Of a stretch of 10,113 bases of DNA, positions 5,285-10,113 are shown in pieces; the first letter of the stretch is position 1; each line of letters starts with the position of its first letter. Made by a program: the position numbers and the translations under genes. The notes beneath the pieces were generated by a model. The model saw only the letters and a list, made by a program, of their open reading frames with translations. It was not told the origin of the DNA and searched no databases. Source of the DNA: Candidatus Saccharibacteria bacterium UBA2866 (GTDB lineage Bacteria; Patescibacteriota; Saccharimonadia; Saccharimonadales; Saccharimonadaceae); NCBI GenBank assembly GCA_002350545.1, contig DEEY01000019.1:1-10113 (forward strand), read 5' to 3'.

Positions 5285-5908
5285 TTATTTGATTTTAACC
5301 CATGTGAAATCTTGTGGTCTAACTCGTAAGGCTTTGAACTCTTTATTGAGATACGTTGTAACGATAATTGGTTTATCGCGATGGTTGTCCATATCCGGTT
5401 TAGACACTTCATACCAAACTGCGATTGTTCTTTTCTGCTTTGAGGCGGTGTAGATTCCTACGTATTTGTGACCTCTTTTTAGGGCAGTTCTTATTTCGCT
5501 GTAGCCTGAATTTGCCAGAAATTGAATCCAATCATCATATGTGAATTTGATTAAATCGGTTTTTTCAGGCCATGAGCCAGTGAGCTCGCGAATTTTCCAA
5601 GCGATATAGCTGGTGTCGTGTTTGACGATACAGCCACTGTGGTCAGTAACTAGTGAATAGTATTTTTCGCTATGGTGTTCTGGCCAGTTAGCAAATTCCG
5701 GTAGATAAAATGGCCAAGGATAGGAGTCGCACCAATATTTGCCGGCGAGTGTCTCCTCGGTTATTTCTGCCTGAGCAGGAGTTTTAATTGATGTTTCAAC
5801 GGCTGCTAAGTACAATGCTTTGCAAAGGCTACGCTTTGTTTTGCTACTACAATATCTTGGACAGGACATTTTGGCCCATTTATTGACTCGTTCAATTGTG
5901 ATTTTCAT
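5285..5908 (-). CDS. CHAP-like domain protein lacking the expected catalytic Cys and His (tentative)
   Basis: The 207-residue protein has no signal peptide or membrane segment. Its C-terminal half reads like a CHAP (amidase/peptidase) domain. DTSYIAWKIRELTGSWP (98-114) parallels the family's CTSYVAWK-x-(3)-TG segment, followed by DDWIQFLANSGY (125-136), a TIAVWYEV strand (161-168), IIVTTYLN (181-188) and a final FTWVKI (201-206). In active CHAP enzymes the Cys opens the first segment and a His starts the AVVE-like strand; here those positions are Asp98 and Thr161 or a neighbour, so peptidoglycan cleavage is unlikely. Several other cysteines (16, 20, 29, 60, 93) lie in the N-terminal half. The start ATG 5908-5906 follows AAAGGGGGGG by four bases. 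The assignment is from remembered family patterns and is uncertain; the gene itself, with promoter and terminator, looks real. Confidence 0.75.
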   Translation of the reverse strand: MKITIERVNKWAKMSCPRYCSSKTKRSLCKALYLAAVETSIKTPAQAEITEETLAGKYWCDSYPWPFYLPEFANWPEHHSEKYYSLVTDHSGCIVKHDTSYIAWKIRELTGSWPEKTDLIKFTYDDWIQFLANSGYSEIRTALKRGHKYVGIYTASKQKRTIAVWYEVSKPDMDNHRDKPIIVTTYLNKEFKALRVRPQDFTWVKIK

Positions 5909-5950
5909 GTAACCCCCCCTTTAAATGTTAAAATTCAAATAAGCTTTATG

Positions 5951-5979
5951 ATTGTAACATGAATGATTGGTTTTGGCAA
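5951..5979 (-). promoter_or_regulatory. Promoter of the CHAP-like gene, sharing its -35 with the glutaredoxin promoter
   Basis: On the minus strand TTGCCA (5979-5974), a 17-base spacer and TGTTACAAT with TACAAT at 5956-5951 form an extended -10 promoter. The -35 overlaps the plus-strand TTGGCA by five bases. The leader is about 37 bases and carries the G-rich ribosome site. Confidence 0.75.
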
Positions 5980-6001
5980 ACGGGTTGAGATTTGTTATAA
6001 T
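5973..6001 (+). promoter_or_regulatory. Promoter of the glutaredoxin-like gene, leaderless spacing
   Basis: TTGGCA at 5973-5978, a 17-base spacer and TGTTATAAT with TATAAT at 5996-6001 make a strong extended -10 promoter. The ATG at 6008 is six bases past the -10, at the expected transcription start. Confidence 0.8.
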
Positions 6002-6007
6002 TAAACC

Positions 6008-6211
6008 ATGAGTAAAGTAATAGTTTATACCACGCCGACGTGTATTTATTGTCACGCACTGATGGACTGGTTGGATGAAAAAGGGATAGAGTACGTCGAG
6101 AAGGACGCGACAAAGGAAAAAGATATCAGTACGGTGCCGGTAACCGTGATTGGTGATGAGCGAATTGTGGGATTTGATCGCCCGGCAATCAAAAGAGCCC
6201 TTGCGAAGTAG
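6008..6211 (+). CDS. Glutaredoxin / NrdH-like thiol-disulfide protein
   Basis: This 67-residue protein has a complete minimal glutaredoxin fold: strand VIVYTTP, the redox motif C12-I-Y-C15, the cis-proline segment TVPVTVIG (42-49, P44) and the VGFDR segment (54-58) that contacts the thiol substrate. It should pass electrons to disulfides in the cytosol, for example ribonucleotide reductase, though the reductant and target are not shown here. It is shorter than E. coli Grx proteins (about 82-85), as NrdH-type proteins tend to be. There is no ribosome site before ATG 6008 and the promoter spacing indicates a leaderless message. It is followed after 53 bases by rpmF, whose promoter overlaps its last codons. 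Confidence 0.9.
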   Translation: MSKVIVYTTPTCIYCHALMDWLDEKGIEYVEKDATKEKDISTVPVTVIGDERIVGFDRPAIKRALAK

Positions 6212-6229
6212 TGAAAAACGTGGTAAAAT
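6201..6229 (+). promoter_or_regulatory. Promoter of the rpmF-nusB-nudix-rnc operon
   Basis: TTGCGA at 6201-6206, a 17-base spacer and TGGTAAAAT with TAAAAT at 6224-6229 form an extended -10 promoter. The -35 lies in the last codons of the glutaredoxin gene. The leader would be about 29 bases and contains AAAGGAG at 6254-6260. Confidence 0.6.
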
Positions 6230-6264
6230 GGATAAAATTATCTATTAAATACTAAAGGAGTAAA

Positions 6265-6426
6265 ATGCCTGAACCTAAGAAACAAAGCAGCCCGCGTAAG
6301 ACTGGGCTTCGGCGTAGTCATCTTAGGCTAGAACTTGCTAAGCGAGTGAACAAGATTTCACCGGTTAAAGCGTTCGAGACTAAGAAGAGGACCCCGAATT
6401 TAAAAGTTAAAACTAAGAAGAAATAA
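6265..6426 (+). CDS. rpmF: 50S ribosomal protein L32 (bL32)
   Basis: This 53-residue, strongly basic protein begins MPEPKKQSSPRKTGLRRSHL, which matches the N-terminal bL32 pattern of a PK-rich start, a basic loop and an RRSH turn. bL32 sits in the large ribosomal subunit. The zinc ribbon (paired CxxC) found in many bL32 proteins is absent, as in C-minus forms, and the rest is a Lys/Thr-rich tail. AAAGGAG at 6254-6260 gives a good ribosome site for ATG 6265. It is first in an operon with nusB 12 bases downstream. The main alternative is another small basic ribosomal protein; the RRSH context makes bL32 the best fit. Confidence 0.75.
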   Translation: MPEPKKQSSPRKTGLRRSHLRLELAKRVNKISPVKAFETKKRTPNLKVKTKKK

Positions 6427-6438
6427 GAGAATATTAAA

Positions 6439-7005
6439 ATGGCAAGTAATCGACATTTAGGTAGAGTAATCGTACTCCAGAGTTTGTATGAATATGAACT
6501 GAGAACTTTGGCTGGGGACAAAAACGTCGAGCTGGACATTGTGGTGGCAAAAAACATTGAGCCATACGAGAAAGCGTTAGGCGATACAGAGTTTGTGTAT
6601 AATTTAGCGCGAAAAGTGGCAGAGAATTTTGAGACGCTGGATACAGCGCTTCAGCCAATGGCGCCAGAATGGCCGATTGCGTCAATTGCCGCAATTGACC
6701 GAAATGTCCTTCGGATGGGACTATATGAGCTTTCGGAATGTGGGGATACTATCCCGCCGAAAGTAGCCATTAATGAAGCTGTGGAGCTAGCAAAAGCCTT
6801 TGGCAGTGAAAACTCGTCGAAGTTTGTAAACGGTGTGCTAGGTACAGCTTATAAAAAACTAGGAATTTCAGAAGAAAATCATAATGGAGCAAAAAACAAG
6901 ACCAAACAGGCCGGTGAGGCAAGTAAGCCAAAGGCCAGCGATAAGGCCGATGGCGATGCCAAAAAAGCAGAGCCAGATGGAGCCAAAGGCAAAAAGAGCG
7001 CTTAA
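6439..7005 (+). CDS. nusB: Transcription antitermination factor NusB with a charged C-terminal tail
   Basis: NusB binds BoxA RNA with NusE (S10) to keep RNA polymerase elongating through rRNA operons. Residues 1-142 cover the all-helical NusB fold: the N-terminal helix HLGRVIVLQSLYEYEL (6-21), the central IASIAAIDRNVLRMGLYEL (80-98) and the family-defining KVAINEAVELAKAFGSENS (108-126) and SKFVNGVLG (127-135). Residues 143-188 are a low-complexity tail rich in Lys, Ala, Gly and Asp, not found in E. coli NusB (about 139 residues). That tail overlaps the start of the nudix gene in another frame by at least 29 bases. Only a weak purine run (AAGAGA) precedes ATG 6439; translation probably benefits from coupling to rpmF. 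Confidence 0.95.
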   Translation: MASNRHLGRVIVLQSLYEYELRTLAGDKNVELDIVVAKNIEPYEKALGDTEFVYNLARKVAENFETLDTALQPMAPEWPIASIAAIDRNVLRMGLYELSECGDTIPPKVAINEAVELAKAFGSENSSKFVNGVLGTAYKKLGISEENHNGAKNKTKQAGEASKPKASDKADGDAKKAEPDGAKGKKSA

Positions 7006-7531
7006 AGTTCCAGAGGCTTTACCAGAAGAACGGATTAAAGAGACGGCTTTTGATAAATTAAAGTCGGCGGTTTTTCGTAAGAAAACGGCGATTCAAGCGA
7101 TTGTGAGGGAGCCGACTTCGGGCGGGATTGTTTTTCGATTCACGAAAGACAAGAAGGATATTGAGATTCTTTTAATCCAGGATTCGAAGGAACGTTGGAC
7201 GATCCCAAAGGGGCATATTGAGCCAGGCGAAACGGCCAAAATGACAGCTAGGCGGGAGATTGAAGAAGAAACCGGTTTGCAGAATATTTCAGTTTTGGTA
7301 TGGCTTGGCAAGATTCATTTTAAATATCGCCGTTTAGATAAGTTGGTGCTAATGACGACGCAGGTGTATTTGGTGCAGTCGATGGATGACCACGAAACGC
7401 CAATTCCGGAAAAATGGATGAAGGGGATTCGCTGGTTCCCGTTTACGGAGGCTTTGAATGCTATTGAATATGAGGATATTGAAAGATTGATGTTGATTGC
7501 GAAAAAGAAAATCCGTGCGGGTGATTATTAA
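6977..7531 (+). CDS. Nudix hydrolase
   Basis: The protein carries a full Nudix box, G-x5-E-x7-REUxEExGU, at residues 79-101 (GHIEPGE, then REIEEETGL), which binds the metal and cleaves a nucleoside-diphosphate-linked substrate. SSGG-type strand TSGGIVFRF (47-55) and the WTIPKGH lead-in (74-80) are typical of MutT/Ap4A-hydrolase-like members that act on nucleotides; the exact substrate is not decided by sequence. ATG 6977 gives 184 residues and a 29-base overlap with nusB. In-frame ATGs at 6884, 6950 and 6956 would add a basic, Pro/Gln-rich leader encoded opposite the NusB tail, which looks like out-of-frame reading rather than protein. No strong ribosome site marks the start, so translational coupling with nusB is likely. 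Confidence 0.9.
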   Translation: MEPKAKRALKVPEALPEERIKETAFDKLKSAVFRKKTAIQAIVREPTSGGIVFRFTKDKKDIEILLIQDSKERWTIPKGHIEPGETAKMTARREIEEETGLQNISVLVWLGKIHFKYRRLDKLVLMTTQVYLVQSMDDHETPIPEKWMKGIRWFPFTEALNAIEYEDIERLMLIAKKKIRAGDY

Positions 7532-7548
7532 TGTAATAAAGGAGGATG

Positions 7549-8292
7549 ATGGATTATACACCATATATTGAATTTGCGAAGGAAAAACTGGGGTGCGAGT
7601 TTAATGATATTCAGCTTCTAGTGACTGCTTTGACGCACCGAAGCTATGTAAATGAGCATAAAAACGAGAGTGAACATAACGAAAGACTAGAGTTTTTGGG
7701 TGATGCGGTACTGGAATTAGTTACTTCAGATTTTTTGTATCGAACATACGACGAACCTGAGGGAATTATGACAGCGGTAAGGGCGGCTTTGGTGCGGACT
7801 GAATCGATTGGTGAGGCTGGAAAAGAGTTGGGCTATGCGCCTTTGGTGCGAATGTCTAAGGGGGAGCAACAGGGGTTGGAGCGAGCGCATGATGTGATTT
7901 TGGCGGATTGTTTTGAGGCGGTAGTGGGGGCGGTGTATTTGGATCAGGGGTACGAGGCGGCACGAAAGTTGATTAACGAGCGGATTATTTCGAAGGTTGG
8001 TTTAGTAATAGAGGAAGGTTTGTGGCGGGACCCGAAGTCTTATTTACAAGAGTTGTCACAAAAATTTGATGGGGTAACACCGGTGTACCATACTTTGAAA
8101 GAAGAGGGCCCGGATCATAACAAGATGTTTACAGTAGGAGTGTATGTGGGGGAGCATTTGCGCGGGACTGGTTCGGGGCACTCAAAACAGGATGCGCAAA
8201 CAGAGGCGGCACGGGAAGGAATTAAGTGGTATCGTAAGGAGTATCCGGAATCGGTTGGGGGTGGCTTGAAACTTCATAAGGCAGAGGAATAG
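7549..8292 (+). CDS. rnc: Ribonuclease III
   Basis: RNase III cleaves double-stranded RNA and matures rRNA precursors in the cytosol. The catalytic domain (about 1-150) holds the signature NERLEFLGDAVLEL (44-57) with metal-binding E45, E48 and D52, and the second acidic pair D120 and E123 in LADCFEAVVGAVYLD (118-132). The double-stranded-RNA-binding domain follows (about 161-229): DPKSYLQELSQ, then VYHTLKEEGPDHNKMF and the GSGHSKQDAQTEAA end. The length of 247 residues is slightly above the usual 226-235, with a short Gly/Lys tail. AAAGGAGG at 7538-7545 abuts ATG 7546, leaving no spacing, so the second ATG at 7549 (three bases) is the likelier start; the choice changes one residue. It is the last gene of the operon. 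Confidence 0.97.
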   Translation: MDYTPYIEFAKEKLGCEFNDIQLLVTALTHRSYVNEHKNESEHNERLEFLGDAVLELVTSDFLYRTYDEPEGIMTAVRAALVRTESIGEAGKELGYAPLVRMSKGEQQGLERAHDVILADCFEAVVGAVYLDQGYEAARKLINERIISKVGLVIEEGLWRDPKSYLQELSQKFDGVTPVYHTLKEEGPDHNKMFTVGVYVGEHLRGTGSGHSKQDAQTEAAREGIKWYRKEYPESVGGGLKLHKAEE

Positions 8293-8301
8293 TCTTTGCT
8301 A

Positions 8302-8330
8302 TTGATTTTTTAGAGGTTTTGTGGTATAAT
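8302..8330 (+). promoter_or_regulatory. Promoter of the small acidic hypothetical gene
   Basis: TTGATT at 8302-8307, a 17-base spacer and TGGTATAAT with TATAAT at 8325-8330 form an extended -10 promoter. The leader would be about 41 bases and ends in the G-rich ribosome site GGAAGGGGG (8364-8372). Confidence 0.7.
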
Positions 8331-8377
8331 TATACTTATACGTTATTGCTGTCATTGACCAAAGGAAGGGGGCAAAA

Positions 8378-8839
8378 ATGGCAGAGAACATTTATATTAA
8401 GAGCGAGTTTGATGATGATTATGCTTTCGAAGAAGATGATGAAAGGACTTGGCGTAGGGAAGTTGTAATTGACGTAGCAACCTTTTGGACGGCGGCATTG
8501 GCCTTGCTTAATACTTGGTCGAAGTATCGTTCTAAGGCAAAGCTGTATTTTAATGCTACTCATGATGAGACACGCCCTGCGGTTTGGCCGGTAATTGTAA
8601 AAAGTTACAATGGGAACTTAGATCAGTTACTTGATCATGAGGGCGAGTTATCGGAACTAGTCAACTTTAAGCTGAAGACTTTCAATGATCTTTGCGATAT
8701 GTTTGAAGTTGACACGATTAGCCGTCAGTGGCTGTATGACAATCTGAAAGACAGATATGATTATGGGCCACTACGCAGTAAACTCAAGAGAAGGATAAAA
8801 GGGAATAATCCAGCGCAATCTTTGCGCGAACTCGTTTAG
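8378..8839 (+). CDS. Hypothetical small cytosolic protein
   Basis: I do not recognise this 153-residue protein. It has an acidic N-terminus (SEFDDDYAFEEDDE, 9-22), a hydrophobic helix-like stretch (VIDVATFWTAALALLNTW, 30-47) that is too short and polar at its ends to be a sure membrane segment, a mixed middle, and a basic C-terminal region (LRSKLKRRIKG, 132-142). No signal peptide or known motif is visible. It has its own promoter and a strong terminator, so it is a single-gene unit between rnc and rpsP. Its ribosome site, GGAAGGGGG five bases before ATG 8378, resembles the G-rich sites of the two minus-strand hypothetical genes rather than the AAGGAG sites of the ribosomal genes. Confidence 0.8.
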   Translation: MAENIYIKSEFDDDYAFEEDDERTWRREVVIDVATFWTAALALLNTWSKYRSKAKLYFNATHDETRPAVWPVIVKSYNGNLDQLLDHEGELSELVNFKLKTFNDLCDMFEVDTISRQWLYDNLKDRYDYGPLRSKLKRRIKGNNPAQSLRELV

Positions 8840-8850
8840 TTTTGGAATTC

Positions 8851-8880
8851 GGGTCGCTTTAAAAGCGACCCCTTTTCTTT
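8851..8880 (+). terminator. Intrinsic terminator after the hypothetical gene
   Basis: GGGTCGCTTT at 8851-8860 pairs with AAAGCGACCC at 8862-8871, with the centre bases forming the loop, followed by CTTTTCTTT. It is a textbook intrinsic terminator 12 bases after the stop codon. Confidence 0.9.
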
Positions 8881-8892
8881 TGGTTTATTTTA

Positions 8893-8901
8893 TGATATAA
8901 T
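8893..8901 (+). promoter_or_regulatory. Extended -10 promoter of rpsP
   Basis: TGATATAAT with TATAAT at 8896-8901 is an extended -10 element just after the preceding terminator. No clear -35 lies 16-18 bases upstream. The leader would be about 24 bases with AAGGAG at 8921-8926. Confidence 0.6.
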
Positions 8902-8931
8902 GAGATGGATATTAATTTTTAAGGAGAAAAA

Positions 8932-9324
8932 ATGCTAGCGATTCGCATGCAACGTAAGGGCCGGGCGCATTCACCTACGTACCGGATAGTCGTCCAAGAA
9001 GCGCAGCGCCATCCGCTTTCGGGGCGCGTAGTAGCTGAGGTCGGCAACTATAACCCTGAAACCAAAGCTTTGACTTTGGATAAAGAAGCGGTGGAAAAAT
9101 ATTTAAGTAATGGCGCACAACCATCTACCAGAGTAGCGTTTATTTTGAAGAAAAATGGCGTGAAATTGCCAAAGTGGGTAAAGATGGCGCCAGTAAAGAA
9201 AGCTTCAGCAAAACACGCTGATAAACTTCGTAAGAATCAGCCGAAGGAAGAAGCTCCGGCAGAAGCTCCAACTGAGGAAGCTCCGGCTGAGGAAGCTACT
9301 GATTCTGCGGAAGCACAAGAATAA
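8932..9324 (+). CDS. rpsP: 30S ribosomal protein S16 (bS16) with an Ala/Glu-rich tail
   Basis: bS16 is an early-binding protein of the small ribosomal subunit. Residues 1-87 match the family throughout: MLAIRMQRKGR (1-11), PTYRIVVQEAQRHPLSGR (15-32), EVGNYNP (36-42), a KALTLD strand and the ILKKNGVKLP end (71-80). After the core come a Lys-rich stretch and a tail (105-130) made of imperfect EEAPAEAP-like repeats; E. coli S16 has about 82 residues, so the tail is extra. AAGGAG six bases before ATG 8932 is a standard ribosome site. It is followed by a terminator and then khpA, the rpsP-khpA order common in many bacteria; rimM is not present in the window. Confidence 0.97.
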   Translation: MLAIRMQRKGRAHSPTYRIVVQEAQRHPLSGRVVAEVGNYNPETKALTLDKEAVEKYLSNGAQPSTRVAFILKKNGVKLPKWVKMAPVKKASAKHADKLRKNQPKEEAPAEAPTEEAPAEEATDSAEAQE

Positions 9325-9352
9325 AAAATAGTCCCCTGCTGGGACTATTTTT
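9325..9352 (+). terminator. Intrinsic terminator after rpsP
   Basis: AAAATAGTCCC at 9325-9335 and GGGACTATTTT at 9341-9351 form an 11-base stem around CTGCT and end in a T-run. It begins right after the rpsP stop and touches the khpA promoter. Confidence 0.9.
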
Positions 9353-9353
9353 G

Positions 9354-9362
9354 TGGTATAAT
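9354..9362 (+). promoter_or_regulatory. Extended -10 promoter of khpA
   Basis: TGGTATAAT with TATAAT at 9357-9362 starts two bases after the rpsP terminator. The terminator stem occupies the -35 position, so the promoter relies on its extended -10. The leader is about 25 bases with GGAG at 9384-9387. Confidence 0.65.
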
Positions 9363-9393
9363 GGATTTAATAATAACTTAATTGGAGAAATAC

Positions 9394-9819
9394 ATGGCTA
9401 CTATTGACCAACAATTCGTAGAGTATATCGTAAAAACTTTAGTCAACAATCCCGATAAGGTAGCAGTAGATCGGAAAATCGATGAGAAGGGTGTTTTGCT
9501 TTCTCTCACCGTAGATCCATCTGATGTGGGACGTGTAATTGGCAAGCGTGGGGTGACGGCGCAGGCAATCCGAGTTCTTTTACGGGCGCTTGGCACTAAG
9601 CAGGATGCGCGTTATAATTTGAAGATTGTAAATACTGATGAGGAGGGTAATCCGCTTCGTGAGGAGAAATCTGAGGGAAAACCGGCTGAGAAAGAGGATG
9701 AAGTTGAAGAGGTAGAAGAGGTTGATGAAGTCGAAGAAGAGCCAGAAGAGGAAGAATCTTCGGAGCTGGCTGAGAAAACTCGCGCAGAACTTGCTGATCT
9801 TGATGATTTAGATATTTAA
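9394..9819 (+). CDS. khpA: KhpA-type KH-domain RNA-binding protein with a long acidic tail
   Basis: Residues 1-79 are a single KH domain of the KhpA (YlqC) type: an N-terminal helix FVEYIVKTLVNNPDKV (8-23), a strand, and the GxxG loop in VGRVIGKRGVTAQAIRVL (45-62), which grips single-stranded RNA. In other bacteria KhpA pairs with KhpB and binds many RNAs. The remaining 60 residues are strongly acidic, with EVEEVEEVDEV and EEEPEEEE runs and the end AELADLDDLDI, whereas typical KhpA proteins stop near 75-85 residues. The tail might shield the RNA surface or recruit a partner; that is inference. GGAG at 9384-9387 supports ATG 9394; an in-frame TTG at 9382 overlaps this ribosome site. The gene follows rpsP, the usual neighbour. 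Confidence 0.92.
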   Translation: MATIDQQFVEYIVKTLVNNPDKVAVDRKIDEKGVLLSLTVDPSDVGRVIGKRGVTAQAIRVLLRALGTKQDARYNLKIVNTDEEGNPLREEKSEGKPAEKEDEVEEVEEVDEVEEEPEEEESSELAEKTRAELADLDDLDI

Positions 9820-9827
9820 TTTATAAT
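9800..9827 (+). promoter_or_regulatory. Possible promoter for a short transcript after khpA
   Basis: TTGATG at 9800-9805, a 16-base spacer and TATAAT at 9822-9827 overlap the end of khpA. A start near 9834 would lead into the structured element at 9861-9935, with no gene before it. In AT-rich sequence chance matches are possible. Confidence 0.4.
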
Positions 9828-9860
9828 ATGAATTTTTCTCAACGATAAAATTTCGCCAAG

Positions 9861-9935
9861 ATAAAAATTACAACACCAGTCGGACTTCGACTTGGTACTA
9901 TCCAAGATCTCAGTCCGTGGAGTTGTAATTTTTAT
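9861..9935 (+). ncRNA. Long imperfect hairpin: terminator of khpA or a small structured RNA
   Basis: ATAAAAATTACAAC (9861-9874) is a perfect 14-base reverse complement of GTTGTAATTTTTAT (9922-9935). Inside, CCA 9876-9878 pairs with TGG 9918-9920, CGGACT 9881-9886 with AGTCCG 9912-9917, and CTTGG 9891-9895 with CCAAG 9902-9906, giving one rod about 75 bases long with small bulges and internal loops. The 3' arm ends in a T-run, so it could stop transcription; its length and ordered interior are unusual for a simple terminator. No known RNA family is recognised. Confidence 0.5.
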
Positions 9936-9990
9936 ATGGGCAATTTTATATGTTTCAAAAAATTATATTATAAATTAAACAAAAATAGTC

Positions 9991-10018
9991 TTGACAAGTC
10001 ATTTAATGCGAGTATAAT
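9991..10018 (+). promoter_or_regulatory. Consensus promoter for the gene entering at the window's end
   Basis: TTGACA at 9991-9996 and TATAAT at 10013-10018 are both perfect consensus hexamers with a 16-base spacer, the best-matching promoter in the window. The start near 10025 gives a leader of about 58 bases that can fold: TAAGC 10025-10029 with GCTTA 10047-10051, and AACT 10035-10038 with AGTT 10042-10045 inside it. Confidence 0.85.
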
Positions 10019-10082
10019 ATTTCTTAAGCTAACTAACTGCGAGTTTGCTTACAAGATAACACATAAGAGTTGAGAGTTTTAT

Positions 10083-10113
10083 ATGTCTAAAAAGTCGTCA
10101 GTCCGTTGTGGCG
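10083..10113 (+). CDS. Start of an unidentified gene, cut by the window edge
   Basis: ATG 10083 opens a frame reading MSKKSSVRCG to the end of the window. It lies about 58 bases past a consensus promoter, and GAGAG at 10072-10076 is a possible weak ribosome site at suitable spacing. Ten residues are too few to identify the product; the strong promoter suggests a highly expressed gene. Confidence 0.5.
   Translation, partial: MSKKSSVRCG

Noticed and set aside
6884..6976. Longer nudix protein starting at ATG 6884
   Set aside because: The extra residues are a Pro/Gln/Arg-rich shadow of the NusB tail and are not part of the Nudix fold; a start at 6977 is more plausible, though not proven.
9382..9393. 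TTG start four codons upstream for khpA
   Set aside because: It lies within the GGAG ribosome site that serves ATG 9394.
10021..10082. Leader of an rRNA operon or a known riboswitch before the last gene
   Set aside because: The GAGAG string near 10072 only faintly recalls the 16S start, an ATG frame follows, and the small hairpin matches no riboswitch I know.
1..10113. CRISPR array, tRNA or rRNA genes, and a complete insertion sequence
   Set aside because: No regularly spaced repeats, no cloverleaf with a recognisable T-arm, no rRNA-like block and no transposase were seen on either strand.

Overview
The window looks like chromosome from a small-genome bacterium of the Candidate Phyla Radiation, most probably Candidatus Saccharibacteria (TM7) or a close relative. 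The evidence is compact housekeeping genes with lineage-style C-terminal tails, a Listeria-Bacteroides-repeat surface protein, a reduced LeuRS, a small bL32, and near-consensus TATAAT promoters packed into short gaps. The standard code fits: all complete genes end in TAA or TAG, no gene needs an in-frame TGA, and tryptophan is TGG. The lineage call is inference from gene content, not from a marker gene such as 16S rRNA.

Layout. (1) 1-862: the 3' end of a repeat-containing surface protein, cut by a TAG and followed by about 45 in-frame codons of a further domain, then a non-coding gap with a promoter and a hairpin. (2) 863-1498: a DUF3800 protein, then a 60-base inverted repeat. (3) 1640-3985: leuS, which carries a 125-base palindromic, structured insertion in frame at the edge of its editing domain. 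(4) 4016-6211: alternating strands. Two unfamiliar minus-strand genes, one membrane-anchored and one CHAP-like with its catalytic residues apparently lost, alternate with a SpoU-type RNA methyltransferase and a glutaredoxin on the plus strand. Each minus-strand gene shares one -35 sequence with the divergent plus-strand gene. (5) 6265-8292: an RNA-metabolism operon, rpmF-nusB-nudix-rnc. (6) 8378-8839: an orphan small acidic protein with its own promoter and terminator. (7) 8932-9819: rpsP and a KhpA-type KH protein, each with its own promoter. (8) 9820-10113: a promoter, a long imperfect hairpin that may be a small RNA or terminator, a consensus promoter with a leader hairpin, and the first codons of another gene.

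Most named genes serve translation and RNA processing: LeuRS charging, rRNA/tRNA 2'-O-methylation, bL32 and bS16 for the ribosome, NusB for rRNA antitermination, RNase III for rRNA maturation, and KhpA as an RNA chaperone. The parts worth a second look are the leuS insertion, the three apparently leaderless genes (leuS, the methyltransferase, the glutaredoxin), the paired promoters with a common -35, the degenerate CHAP-like protein, and the structured element after khpA.
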